Assembly: GCA_029339505.1 (NCBI GenBank)
Contig: JAQISU010000123.1
Span: 3,642,501 to 3,706,500, forward strand
Source of the DNA: Unio delphinus
Lineage: Eukaryota; Mollusca; Bivalvia; Unionida; Unionidae
Direction of reading: 5' to 3'
Length of the DNA: 64,000 bases
Shown: positions 1 to 11,878 of the stretch, piece after piece
Layout of the letters: every line of letters starts with the position of its first letter
Position numbering within the stretch: position 1 is the first letter of the stretch
Notes under the pieces: model-generated
Database searches by the model: none
Told to the model about the DNA's origin: nothing
The model's input: only the letters and a program-made list of their open reading frames with translations
Made by a program: the position numbers and the translations under genes

Positions 1-3000
1 GTAAAGATTTGCCTGTTATGATTTAATAGTATTTCCTTATTACCCCGTAATTGTTGAAGATGCACATATTAGCGATGAGAGTTCTATAAAACTAAGTTAT
101 TATGTGTGATGTGGCGCACTGTAAAATTTTCTTAGACTGGCGTTGTTTTTCTTGTTTATTCAACCAATGTGTGCTTCTATAGAATACAATTGTTCTTTCG
201 TAGCAAATCATATCTTTTCGCTTTTGAATGATTACATTATTGTATCGTTTTTCTTTTCTTACTCTTACAATTGTGCATACTCTAAAGTACCAAGACATTG
301 AATGCAATTTTTTCGAGGAGGAAAAGATTCAGTGAGTATATATAATTTTAATGTTGCAAAAGGATATGTCAATTGTAAGTTGATTTGTGCTTTAGCTTTT
401 ATTTATCTTTGAATAACGTTGGATTGTTATACTCTGTTTGTATTGATGTAGGAAATCCCATCAAAGTGGTTCATAAGTATGTATTGATTTGGGAAATCCC
501 ACCAATCTGGCCCATAATTCGGTAACGGGGGCATTGCCTAGGATAGGATCTTAGTATCCCACATTCATACACGCGGCTGGTTATGTTTGTATCAAATTCT
601 CAATGTCGCACTAGTAATGATAAAGCCAACAAAAGATACAACACGTTCTAAATTTTGCAACACATTCAGAAGTGCAGTTAAGATATCATTGATAATCTCA
701 TGCTGTGAAAAACTAAATGAGGGGGGGGGGGGGTCACGGTTTCTTTTAACGAGACAAGGTCATCATCACGAGAGCTCGACTTTAGCTTGATGTTGAGAAA
801 AAACAATAATATGAAAGGGGAAAAAAATCTAACGAAGTGAGAAAATTACCTCAGATTACCCGCATGACCCATTCTGACATAGGACCCTCTCTATCATACT
901 ATATAAAAGAGAAGGTACGTAACTTCCAAATACATTGTTCCATCCATGACCCTCGATATCCTTCTGATATTTCCGTCCTTAAAGGCACATGACCATACTC
1001 TATGACTTGTTTTACTCCTGAGATATTTTTCTGTTCATCAAGTCATCATTGACTTTTCTACGTTGTAACAAACTGAAGTTACGGGGTCCGAAACGTGGGA
1101 ATTTCGTGTATTTTGCCTGCCAGGAGAACGTCGCGCTCAGGTGAAACCCGGCGAAAAGAGATACATATACTATGTTAGCGACTCTACAATACATTGGTAG
1201 ATGCAAAAGTATGTTTTAACTTATCATTAACTCGATTCAATTTTAGGAATCCTATTCCATGGAAGAATTATACATTGTCTTCTTCACTACACATCAGTGG
1301 CGTAGCTGGGGGGGGGGGGGAGTGGGAGTACAGAGAGTGCAAGTTGCACTGTGCGCCGTCTTGGGGTGGGTGTGGTGGAAATACGAAGATTGGAGGATTC
1401 AGTGTATACTTTTACAAAGTGTGCTTCAGAAGAAACAACTAGGTAAACAACTAAGTCCGTGCCAGGATATCTGGATTATTGAGATTAACTCTGGTTCAGA
1501 CTGAATCGGCAGGGGGGGGGAGACTCACATTTTCCAAACAAGAACACTATGGGGCACAGACGTCAACGTCGAAAAATGGTTGACTCAAAAGGTTATAATT
1601 AAATAACATCCGTGCATCAGAGAACAGTTTCGCGGTGTAGACTGTTTGTACCCAGGCAAAAGTAGGTAATAACATGATCGCATCGTGTTAGAAATCATTT
1701 GTTAAATTAGTGAGAGAATAAGTTAAAGTATGATAAATAGGGTCCAATGTCAGAACGGATAATGGGGAGTTTTTTGTCACTCCGTGTGATTCTTTTTCTT
1801 CAGATTATTGTCTTTTTATTTTTCAACATCGAGCACCTATAGTCATCACTTATATAATTAAGAAAGGATATCGTAATAATGATCTCTCACAACAACAACA
1901 ACAACAACAACAATTTATTTTTTTAACAGAAGAATGAAAGAATCAAAGAATCTTTAAAAATTCTGCGCAGGCGCAGATCGACGTAAACTAATGAAACTAT
2001 CACTACTACAATCTCAAGGAAATAATATCGTTATGTCAATAATGTGCTCTAACATTTCAAACACGTTTCAAGTTAAACTAATGCAATTACATAGATTTGT
2101 TTTACATCACTTTCAGATTAGACAAGTATAGACTTGTCCACCAGTTTCCGAAATAAATACTAGTTTCTTAACTTCAATCACGAGCAAAACAATCGACCTC
2201 AGTAGGAGTTACCTCCCTTACATTGGCGATCACGAATTGGTTATTTGGATTTTTTTAAGATTGATATCGTTGTCATTAAACTAAGCTAGGGTTACAACAC
2301 ATCATATAAATCTAATTTCTAATTGGTGTGTTTTTTCTTTGTTGAATTTGGGGTTTTGTTTCTACATCACATTAGTGTAATTAATCAGTAAGTCTTTACA
2401 AACTGAACATGCCCACGTGTACCGCAAAACAGAATATAATATACAGAAATGATCCTATCTCAAATTAACAAACACTTATACATTATAAACAGTACAATAT
2501 CATCAGAATTATGTATTGTACGAAATTAATGAGCGTCCATTTAAGAAACAAATCATGCTACCATAACATCCCCTAAATACTACACACTATACTATCGGAT
2601 TCAAGAAATTGGATAATAAATGCGTTTGAGAAATATCTACCAGACACTGATTTCTCCTAATAAATAGCTAAAATTTAACAAAGCATTAAAATGACACGTA
2701 AATAAAAATTACACACGCCCAGGTCTTCTTACAACATTAACAGCTGAGTGATAAACACATACTGGCATTTTACACCCACAAGGTTCCCGGTTGCATTACG
2801 TATTCATAGAAATTGCTATTATTGTTTGACATCATTAACAGCTGTACATAGGGACATGTTTTGGGTTCTTTACAAAGCAACTGTTGTGAAGTTACATTAA
2901 ATAATTTCTTCGATAAACGTCGAAAAGAAGTATTTATGCTATTACTTTGTATTAAATGTTATTTTTTTTTGTCAATGTGCTGCGTTGTATTTTCTAAATT

Positions 3001-6000
3001 TTGTATTTTATGCTGAAATACGGGTTCAGAGTAAATCCTGAAAACTGATCAAGAGTTTTTTTTTATAAAAAAAAACAACAGGAAACAAATGATTTTTACG
3101 TGACCAATGTGCCAGCAATACGCGTTATCATAACTTTGCATTTGCATTTTCCATATTTCTCTATCAATTTTTGGGTAGCTGACAACAGGACTCGATTTGT
3201 CTAAATATCTAACATTTGTTTCCCCAAATTGAAATTTGAGAATATCTGTGTTATTGCTAGATTTGGAAGTATGTTCTTTACTGTGCATTAGACAGGCCTT
3301 AAGGATTGATAGTCATAAACTGAATTTTTCGAAGTTAGTGTTGTTTAATTCTTAGAATCATTTGAATATTTCCTTCAACTTAAAAAATTCATTAACTCGT
3401 TTTCCAAAACTGTGCAGTTTGACAACTATATAGTTAATTTTCATCCTTGAATCGATATCTTGCAAAAATGCCAATATTATCATAAAAATTCTAGGCAAGA
3501 TAAGGCAATGTCGCATAATTCGAGGAATATTTTGGAGAATTTTAATTAAACTGAGGTCTACTCACTTCGTATTTGGTACCCATTCTGTTCGTAGTTTTTG
3601 GCACCAATCTGAGTAAAAATTTATAATCTGAGACTTTCAATTGATTTTATGCACATTATATAGTTGTGACTTGCAAAATTCTCAGTCCGTTTTGTCGGCG
3701 ATTACACAAAAGCTAGTTGGATTCCGCATAATACATCATCGAAATGAAACCTCACATGAGGATAAAGGATAAAATGTTAGTAACATAACCTATCGTATTC
3801 AGAGAGTTTGGATGGCTGAATATCTGGCAAGGGATCAAATTTCATTCGCAGAGACAAGCTTCTGTCACTGTATGTGCTGACGAAATTTGAGCAAATAATG
3901 TGTAATTAATTGATATTAATAATCGATATGTGTGTAGGATAGAGACGTCACAACAAATGGTCAAAATTTGTAGGCAGGAACAGGACTTTGTCAAATTCCC
4001 ATCTACCATGTTCCGATCTCACGAAATGATTTTTCTGTGTGTAATAATATGTTAAATCCTAACGGTGGACCGAAAGTGTGAATAAACTGTGATATAACGC
4101 AATTGTAGTGAAAATTCATTTCAGTTAAACGCAACTGAGATTAAAAGTAACGATCATATGCTACGGGTATGATTTGAAAATTACACTTGACAGTCTGAAG
4201 TCTGAAGCAGGAATATGGCTTTGAAGAATTTTTCTGCACAAAACAATTTATCTTCGAGCACACTGTTGATGTAGGTGGTTCCTTACTTATTTTAATGTAG
4301 GTGTTTATTATCGAATTTTTTAGTGCTGAGCTTTATTTAATTTCTTAATATTTCTTGACGTTGCTACTATGTTTTACTGCAAGAAATTCTACTGTGATAA
4401 CTTCATACATGTCATTCTTCTTTAAAATGATTTTAGATGTGTTTTCAACAAAAATAAATCTTAAAACTGTTCTATTGTTTGTATTGTATATATTTTCAAC
4501 ATACTTACCATACATTTTAGATTCAGTTTCAAGGAATTATACTAAATATTGTTTCAAAAGCACAAGTCAGTAGTTGTATTCAACAAGTGTCTGGTGTAAT
4601 TTTAACTATATAGCATGGGGAGGGGTGGGGGTTGGCTTTCTCGATCCCCATCGGGTATTATTTTTTTTTATCTTACTCATGACACGTAAAGATTATAGAC
4701 AGTTTGGTACTATTTAACAACACAACCGGCAGAAGCCACATTACTTTGTGCCATTTACAGTTTTTAGTTTTTTCTTATTTCTTCATAACTGTATAGTTTA
4801 AACGGATAGCAATAAATATAAAAATATAATGTTTTCCGATATGAGAGAGAGAGAGAGAATAACAAAGTGACCTACTTAATTGGCAACATTACACTTCTGC
4901 TCCTTATATTTATTGAATCTAATAATAATAGTTTAAACAAAACGGTGTGATAAACGGAAACTGAAGACAATAAAGGTAATCAATCATTATACTATAATCC
5001 ATGGCAAAGTCGGAATATATTATAATATATAATAATAAATTAATATATTACAATCGCAAAAAATGGCTTAATTTCTTTCACATTTACTTATGCAAACAAA
5101 GTTTAAAGACAATCCAATTTCAATAGGCAGTTAAGTTTAATGATAAGTTTAATGAAATATTTATTGCTTTGGCTTTTTTCCCAGTCTATTCATTTGTATA
5201 TCCATCTAGTAAAGAATCATCAGGTTGGGTATGTAGATGTTTTGTCATATATGTCCCAACGTTGATTAATATCAATCAAATGTATCCATTACTGTTTTCA
5301 AGACTAATAAAGAGTGGAGGACGTGATACTGCCAACGCCGTGTTATGTTTAATTTAATCTCTAAAGTGTTGACTTTTTTATTTCTCAATCTGTCCATTTG
5401 TTTCCTCCATTTACGATCCACTACATAATCACTTGGCAAATCCTAAAATAGAGTTCCTACATTCCAAAAGGCTGATATATCTCGACCATCTGAAGATGTT
5501 GAAGTCCTTTAAGTAGACCGCTCACTTACAGGACGTTATGTAATGTAAATATTTTTACATACGGTGATGCATTTATACACAGATATCGTGTGTGCACTGG
5601 AAGCATTCGGTTATTCCCATCGAAAGCAATTCGCACGTGTGGCATAGGATATATGATTGTCGCATGTACCTGCTTGATTGGATTTCGTTAATCTTTCATT
5701 AGTTCTTGTCCAACATGGAAATAATATTAAATATTTCTGAGAACTAGGTTTTGGAACTTGACTGCATACATGGAAAGCTATCAGTAAATTGATCATGTTC
5801 ATCCATACGTATACATCTACAAGGAGACTGCTTAGTCAGCATTTCCTAGCAAGTTATTCCCAACAATAGCGGGTTGCAGAGCGGGCAGAGTCACTTTCCT
5901 GATACATTATTTCCATATAGGTATTGTTTGATGGGTATGATTTAATATATGCCAACATCGACACAAGGAATGTGAACTTTATTCACGCAGTATTAGTTGG

Positions 6001-6116
6001 CCATTAACAATACAGGTAAAATCGCCCTATATCAAACATGAACATGTAGACTGCATCCAGGAAAGAAAGAACAAGAATTCAAGCCTCCAGTCAATACAAA
6101 AATTTGCTACACCCAT
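1..6116. other. noncoding, simple repeats only
   Basis: No gene, conserved protein segment or RNA gene is recognisable here on either strand. The stretch is AT-rich and holds poly-G runs near 721, 1309 and 1513, a CAA run at about 1889-1913 and short GA runs near 4843. Short open frames have no motifs and biased low-complexity composition. Confidence 0.6.
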
Positions 6117-6166
6117 ATACTACTACTACTACTACTACTAATAATAATAATAATAATAATAATAAG

Positions 6167-6202
<36 letters not shown>
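6117..6202 (+). repeat. compound trinucleotide microsatellite
   Basis: Three adjoining perfect trinucleotide runs are visible: ACT, then AAT, then CAT/ATC. A compound array like this commonly forms by slippage and point mutation of one seed. Confidence 0.95.
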
Positions 6203-6205
<3 letters not shown>

Positions 6206-6369
6206 TCTATCCCTTCACTTCTTTACTTATAAAGACACACCCACCCATACCCACACCCACATCAACCCCCCACACTCACACACACATTCTCGCTATCTCT
6301 TTGAATCGTCAACCATTGTGTCAACTATCCTAGAGATACCACTGTAAAATGCATTATTCAACGCACAAT

Positions 6370-7560
6370 GAGTAGGACTACCGGAAAAGCACACAGAACT
6401 AGTTAATTTTATCAACGATCAGAATATCGATATCTTCTTCCTGACAGAACATGGCTAAAACATCAGGCGATGAGCACAAGTGCGTGGATCTAACAACCAA
6501 CTGGTTACTCCATCAAGTAGGTCCTCCGCCACTCTCGCGGAGGTGGAATTGCTGTTATCGCAAAGAATTGCGTGATAAAATGTATTAAGTACAATACAAC
6601 TTTCAATTTCTGCCACACATCGCTTTAACTAGTCCAAACAACACTCACACTGAAACAAATGTCAGTCCAATTTTTCTGCCTCTACCGCCCTCCTGCAATT
6701 AGAAAAATCAATCTGACTGAATCTTTCTTTTGGAACAGTTTCCTGGAGTATGAAAATTAGATAGGTGGCAATCTGATTATTCTGGGAGATTTCAACTATC
6801 ACTTGGACTGTGTTGGAAACTCATGCACATCAATACTCCTAGATTCTATCCATGTTTTTAACTTTAAATAGTCCGTTAACCTACCCACTCATAACATGGT
6901 CACATTTTAGACTGGATTCTTCATAGACGTAATGGCAATGTTCTTCGATCTACCCTTGTATCCCACCAACTTGCATCAGATCACCTCTGCATTATATGCC
7001 ATCTGGAAATATCAGTCCCTAACCCTCAACCTTTATTTGCTCCATAGAGAAACATCCGAATGATAAATAGAACGAAACCAATATATGTCATCCAAGCAAA
7101 CCTTACGAGCTGCTTACCTCCTACAGCAGAACAACTCGATGACTGTCATCATTCATTGAATGAAAAAAACATGCCATAGCTATCAATTGCAAAGTCTCAA
7201 TTCAAAAGTGTTCTACGTGGTATAGCAGTGTTAGGGACCATCTTCGCATTGCTAATAGAGATCGTCGTAAAGCAGAGAGGTTTTGGCTTTCCATTAGACT
7301 CACTATTCATAAACAAATCTATGAAGTCGCTAAGAATAACGCTACAAACATAGTCCGTTTAGCCTAATTATTCCACTACATTACTTAGATCACAAAGATA
7401 ACCAACAAACTAATGTCAAGAAACAAATGTACATAACTTTCATCTTCCTTCTCTCCAGTAGACCTTCCGGACCTATTTGCAAATTTCTTCCGCTACAAAG
7501 CACAAACCAACACAATTTCAATTCAGAACTTTGACCTTATAAGTGTTTTGATTGTCAGTG
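6370..7560 (+). pseudogene. decayed non-LTR retrotransposon (LINE) endonuclease region
   Basis: Translated fragments in shifting + frames carry the signature of the APE-type endonuclease that nicks target DNA for LINE insertion. These are DIFFLTEHG near 6,421, a GGGIAVI segment near 6,540, and GDFNYHLD near 6,786, the metal-binding GDFN motif. A later stretch near 7,240-7,340 reads ANRDRRKAERFWLS and resembles the region between endonuclease and reverse transcriptase in CR1/Rex-like elements. There are many stops and frameshifts. No reverse transcriptase follows, because the sequence runs directly into the Polinton-like block at about 7.75 kb, so the LINE was probably cut or interrupted. Family level (CR1/Rex-like) is uncertain; its identity as a LINE relic is fairly secure. 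Confidence 0.7.
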
Positions 7561-7901
7561 ATGTTTTAGATTTGTGTATGATTAATCTTTTCTATGAAAG
7601 ACACTTCCAAATGGGTCTCATAATCCAATAGGATGGCCTGAGTTAGGAGGTGAAACACATTTATGGAACTGTCACTGGATAATGTCAAGTAAAATTGGTT
7701 ATTCTTAATTCCAGACTTCCGCCATCCAAGGAGTCACTCAAGGTCAGAGGAGTGTCTAAAAGAGGAGTATTCTTAGTGTGACTGATAGGAAAGCGTCTGA
7801 CGTTGGTCGCCAGACTCTCGTTGTGACCGTTAGAGTTTTATAGAGAAGGATTTGGGAGAAGATAACCAATACAACTGCTCAATAAACTATTCCACAATTT
7901 T

Positions 7902-8176
7902 TTGTCTCTTTTTTGCAGACTCAAATTGTCAATGGCAGAACTGATGACACAATACATCAAAAAAACACTCGGCAGTAAAAGAATTTTTGCGTTTAAGGCA
8001 GAAGTTCTACACACCACACCTACAAGGGCTGCTTGCGAAGAACTGGGAGAAGGAGTGGTGACTGTGGTGGTTGAGGATGTGTTGAAGGGCATGACGGTTA
8101 CATTATTTATAGTCGATGCCATGCGAAGCGTCGCTCCAAGAGTCAAAATGCGGTTTATATACATTCCAATGTAGCT
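7902..8176 (+). pseudogene. small ORF, weakly histone-fold-like
   Basis: This 90-codon frame ends about 30 bp from the convergent integrase fragment. I do not recognise it with confidence. Residues near its end, GVVTVVVEDVLKGM followed by TVTLFIVDAMRSV, resemble in spacing and character the alpha-2 helix and the loop-2/alpha-3 part of histone H4. The basic loop usually found between them is missing. The opposite strand is also open here (117 codons), so the coding strand is not certain. Histone-like genes occur in several large DNA virus groups, which makes the idea reasonable but unproven. An alternative is a chance open frame opposite a lineage-A Polinton gene. Confidence 0.25.
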
Positions 8177-8204
8177 GGATTTCTTAGACACGACGTTTTT
8201 CCAT

Positions 8205-8840
8205 ATTTAGGGGTCTTCGATCGCAAATGCTTTCGGTGTCGTACACTTCTTCTTTTTGGTCACTCGTTGTAACTCGGGCAAGTGCAATGTTCCTTTTAAG
8301 ATTTCCCCGTTCACCTGCTCCAATCTATAGACGGCAGGATGACGGCCACGCACTCTTCAAGTGCCACTAAATAATTCAGTGTTTAAGTTGCATAAGTAAC
8401 TTTTGTCGAAAGTGCATTTGGTTTTGCCAATACGCACCCAATCTTCCGTCGTCAATACTCCACCTTTCCTGGGGACAGTCACATATTCGAACGTACCGAA
8501 CCGGCACTTTCTTGAAGACGGTCATCTTGGAATGCACATCCGATGCTCCGATGGTAAAATTGGTTGTTGTACTCTTTGACTAGGTGCGGTAAGATGTCGA
8601 TGTACTTGACAGTGTGTTGATGTGTAAAATGAGTCCATATGCGTTTTCTAAAGGTGTCTTGAAAATGTTCTACGATGCTGGCTTTGGTCTCGGGATTGCA
8701 ATTCGTGTTGTAATTGGGACATCTCTGTCAAATGAAGACTGGGAGCAAATGCGGTGTCCGCTGTTCTTACCAACGATGGTATTCCATCCATCGCTTTTAA
8801 GAGACTAAAGCCAGTTTTCATCCTTCCACTGAATATCAAT
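8205..8840 (-). pseudogene. Polinton lineage A integrase, C-terminal part, broken
   Basis: Read on the minus strand, fragments show the end of a retroviral-type (rve) integrase used by Polinton/Maverick elements. KASIVEHFQDTFRKRIW contains the third catalytic acidic residue (E of VEHF), followed by YIDILPHLVKEYNN and HRSIG, then a C-terminal region near 8,225-8,330 with TGKS and CPSYNE in shifted frames. The upstream part with the first two aspartates is not recognisable. Several frameshifts and stops separate the pieces, so no functional product is expected. The end lies next to the left limit of the lineage-A block, consistent with integrase genes lying near a Polinton terminus. The E-region motif and the spacing to HRSIG make the family call solid. 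Confidence 0.75.
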
Positions 8841-8879
8841 GGTCACTTCTGAGAGATATTTTAACACCAGAGGTCCCTT

Positions 8880-9720
8880 TCGTAGTCCTGTACCTTTTAT
8901 CTTGGAACTATGGTGGGTATAACACTTCCAAAATTCCCACTGTAGGTCCTACTATTATGTCCGAGATTTGTATAGTCGACGATGGGTACGTATACAATAC
9001 AGGCCCTCCGTCTTGGCAACAGTATGGTAAAAGATTGGTATGAAATTGCTAATAATAAATAGGTACTGGGTTTTAAATCCACGAGTAAATAGGAATGTGA
9101 GGTTTGATTGGCATCGTCTATACGCACGAGTCACGAAATCCGTTCCTAACGCTTTGGCTAAGACTTGCACTTGCGATTTATCTCTAGGGCTTTTAAACAA
9201 GACCACAAAATGAGCATGGCTACTTATTGTACGATTGGCTTTAGTTTTTTGTGGAAAAAAGTTTGGTTTATGTAAATGACACGACCTTACGATGATGCTA
9301 TTTACGAATAAACCACAGTTTAATTTCTTCTTCGTCTTCTCCTAACATGTAGTCGAAAGTGACTCAATGGGTTTGACTAGGGTCAGACAGAATCTCGTCG
9401 TCTTCTCCAAGAATGTCTTCTACAAACACAACGGAATTGCCTTGAATTTCTTGAAAGAGACAGTATGCAGATTGCCTCTCTTTATAACACTACACGATTG
9501 ATTCGTTGAGGTACACTATCGATCAAATGATGTTTATGTTCGATGAAACGTTTAACAAATTCGGTTTTGCTTGAACCAATGGAATAAGCAATTAACATGC
9601 TTAAGGGTTGGCGAAGATACAAAACTCTCAAATCCAACGGAATCTAATTGTTCGTCGATGACTTTGAAAGTGGAGAAAGAGAGAGCCGAGAAAGTTAGAT
9701 GTAGCCGTAGCGTAGAGAAT
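8880..9720 (-). pseudogene. Polinton lineage A genome-packaging ATPase, broken
   Basis: The minus strand carries pieces of the FtsK/HerA-type (A32-like) ATPase that pumps viral DNA into capsids. The most diagnostic piece is VVLFKSPRDKSQV near 9,180-9,210, followed by a segment with TDFVTRAYRRC and, in another frame, DANQTSHSYLLVDLKPST. Upstream, near 9,400-9,520, EDILGEDDE resembles the acidic Walker B region. Near 9,600-9,680 the segment FVSSPTLKHVNC sits where the P-loop should be but lacks the GxxGxGKT residues. Frames shift repeatedly. The gene is directly upstream (on the minus strand) of the integrase fragment. The identification rests on the LFKSPRD and YLLVDLKP blocks, which are highly characteristic of this ATPase group. 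Confidence 0.7.
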
Positions 9721-9749
9721 CTCACTTTTGACACAAAGACAGACACGAC

Positions 9750-10860
9750 AATATTTATTTTACTTTTTCAGGACACTTTTTAAAACAAAAGTGAAAACAC
9801 GAAAGCCAAAATTACATAAAAGCCAAATGGTTAAATACAGAGACAAAATACACATCAAAACGATCAAATTGGAATATATAAATAATCACTGTACAACATG
9901 TTTTTGGTAAAAAAAGGTGTCCAATAGACAGTGTTTAATGTTTTTAGAGTCTAATTTTTACTGGATGTTTGAATTGAGGATCACAACTCTTGGGCATAGC
10001 ATGCCACTTCTTGTCTCCAAGCCTCAAAACCCAAATTAATACAGTCGTGTATATCTGTTCAGTGAGGCTGTAGATCACAAGCTACACACACGTCGTACAC
10101 ATCTTCGGTACCTAAAAGTTGATAAATCTTTCTTTCCTCGTTTAGATCGAGAAGTATCGAGATGAAAATGCATGGCTTTTACCATAATGAGTCTCTTATG
10201 GCATTCAAAGGGACCACTTTCATGTTTTATGTGGTTGCAGGTACTGTTCGTAAAGAGTCCACAAGGAATCGGCTTGTAAATGAAATCCCATAAAGCAAGT
10301 CACGAAGATACACACCCTCGTTGACCCAAAATCATGTTTGAATACTCTCATAGATATACTTCCACTGAATATATTGTGTCACCACTGATAAAGGCCTAGG
10401 CATGGCATCCCGTTTTTATACCATCCTTGGTGTCATGTAATAATTGTACTTTTTGAACAGCATCGGATTTATTGTAGTTCCGAACCAAGATTGTTTACTG
10501 ACTAACTCACACACAACACGTCGTACAGAAGTTTACTTTTGAACCAATATTTGTTGGTATAAAATATGTTGGCAATCCTCTATCTCTTTCATTGGAATTG
10601 GTGTTTTAGGATCACCTTGTAAGTAGAATGAGTGGCGTACAAAACATGAATCTCACGCGATTCATCAATGGCTCAACAAATGAACGCTTTAAAATGAAAC
10701 CATTCAGGTACCAGTGATTCCTACGTTGAGGACGTAATGGATGTAAGTGTTATTTGCGCTTGACTTGTATTTTAAAAAGCTCTCGGTAAATTCGTTATCT
10801 CAACTCCGCAGCGAAAACACCAACGTTCTCTCGGAAAGTATCCACCCAGAGATTACTGAT
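9750..10860 (-). other. decayed Polinton interior, unassigned
   Basis: Short minus-strand fragments rich in Cys and His occur here, for example VYDVCVACDLQPH near 10,080-10,130 and IPCGLFTNSTCNH near 10,240. They suggest a zinc-binding protein, perhaps continuous with the BIR-like pieces upstream, but no family can be named. Confidence 0.3.
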
Positions 10861-10865
10861 GTCGT

Positions 10866-11032
10866 CCCACACAAGTTAGGTAGTGACAATCCGTAGACAA
10901 TCGATTATGTTCCATGTCTGCTCCTACTCGTAATTTGACATACCATAACTGAAACACTTGATTTTATGTATTGTACCGATGTAGATAAATCCGTCTCTGG
11001 CTAATTCTTTGGGAATATGTCCTACCATTTTT
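10866..11032 (-). pseudogene. BIR-like (IAP-type) zinc-binding fragment 1
   Basis: On the minus strand the segment KELARDGFIYIGT is followed by IKCFSYGMSNYE. A frameshift later, EHNRLSTDCHYL follows. Its order (glycine-phenylalanine start, CFSx, His, Cys) matches a baculovirus IAP repeat, a small domain that chelates zinc and in IAP proteins binds caspases. The second zinc cysteine of the usual CFSC is replaced by tyrosine, and a stop and a frameshift break the domain. It lies between the packaging ATPase and polymerase relics, so it appears to be cargo of the lineage-A element. A host-derived IAP fragment inserted later is the alternative. Confidence 0.45.
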
Positions 11033-11053
11033 GGGGGGGTCATTTACTTTTAA

Positions 11054-11516
11054 TCATTTGGAATCGAATTTCAAGTTGCAGTATTCAGGCAAACGAACAG
11101 GAAACGAATATTCATCTTTCACGTGCTCATCTCGACGAGAGTTTGGTGAAATCTGCAGGAATTTGCTAATGGTTGGATGACATCCGTAGGGTGTTTGCTG
11201 GATGGTTTCACGTGGAGGATGACATTGACAATGAAAACAAGTAAAGTTATAAATCTGTTCTGTAACGAATGACATCGCTTTCGCATCCGTCAGGTTTGAC
11301 ACGTACAACATCACGTTCTATGGTAGGTATAGTGGTATTAGTATTCACAGTAAACATCCCATGATTTGGTACTGAATCGATGTGGTTACAGCGTAAGGGA
11401 TCTCTCTCATAGCAACGCACATCATCGCGTACCACTTGAGAATCCCTTAACTTGAATGATGTCTGTTTAATAGTATTCATCTTTCTCGCTTGGTCTTTGT
11501 AGTTACAATGAACCAT
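11054..11516 (-). other. unassigned minus-strand open segments
   Basis: Two overlapping minus-strand open segments (11,054-11,314 and 11,247-11,516) continue the same region. One includes CFHCQCHPPRE, a Cys-rich patch that may bind zinc. The reading frame changes between them. No family is recognised; they may be the linker between the two BIR-like pieces of one broken IAP-type gene. Confidence 0.25.
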
Positions 11517-11689
11517 CCGTCTTGGACGTTTTCTCTTTTTATATAAGCCGTAATGAAGTATATATACTTGTATATAGTTGCTTTTTATGTCTAGTTTTGG
11601 AAGTTTTCCTTTCTGTTCTTTATGGATAATGATACTACCTTATCAAAGATACCATCATAACTGTACCGCACTGTGATGCGTTGAAAGGC

Positions 11690-11845
11690 CCTGGTAAGAT
11701 AAGAACATTGCGGAAGACCACCGATTATATTCAGTAATAGCTAAATCTTTATAGATATATCGATCCATTCACAACTTCAGACCACAACTGAAACACTGTG
11801 TTTCGTATCCTAATCTAGTTTCAGTTACCAAACACACACATCTTG
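11690..11845 (-). pseudogene. BIR-like fragment 2
   Basis: The minus strand reads GYETQCFSCGLKL near 11,780-11,815, an intact CFSCG core of a BIR domain, followed by a degraded segment containing YNRWSSAMFLSY. The expected His and third Cys of the zinc site are not clearly preserved. Together with the fragment 0.8 kb downstream on the same strand, this suggests one IAP-like gene with two BIR domains in the lineage-A element, immediately downstream of its polymerase. Short length keeps the confidence moderate. Confidence 0.4.
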
Positions 11846-11878
11846 TACTAGCTAAAACGTTTGCAGTAGGTAATACTT

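Noticed and set aside
1194..1504. Overlapping Gly-rich open frames
   Set aside because: Caused by a poly-G run, with no start context and no conserved pattern.
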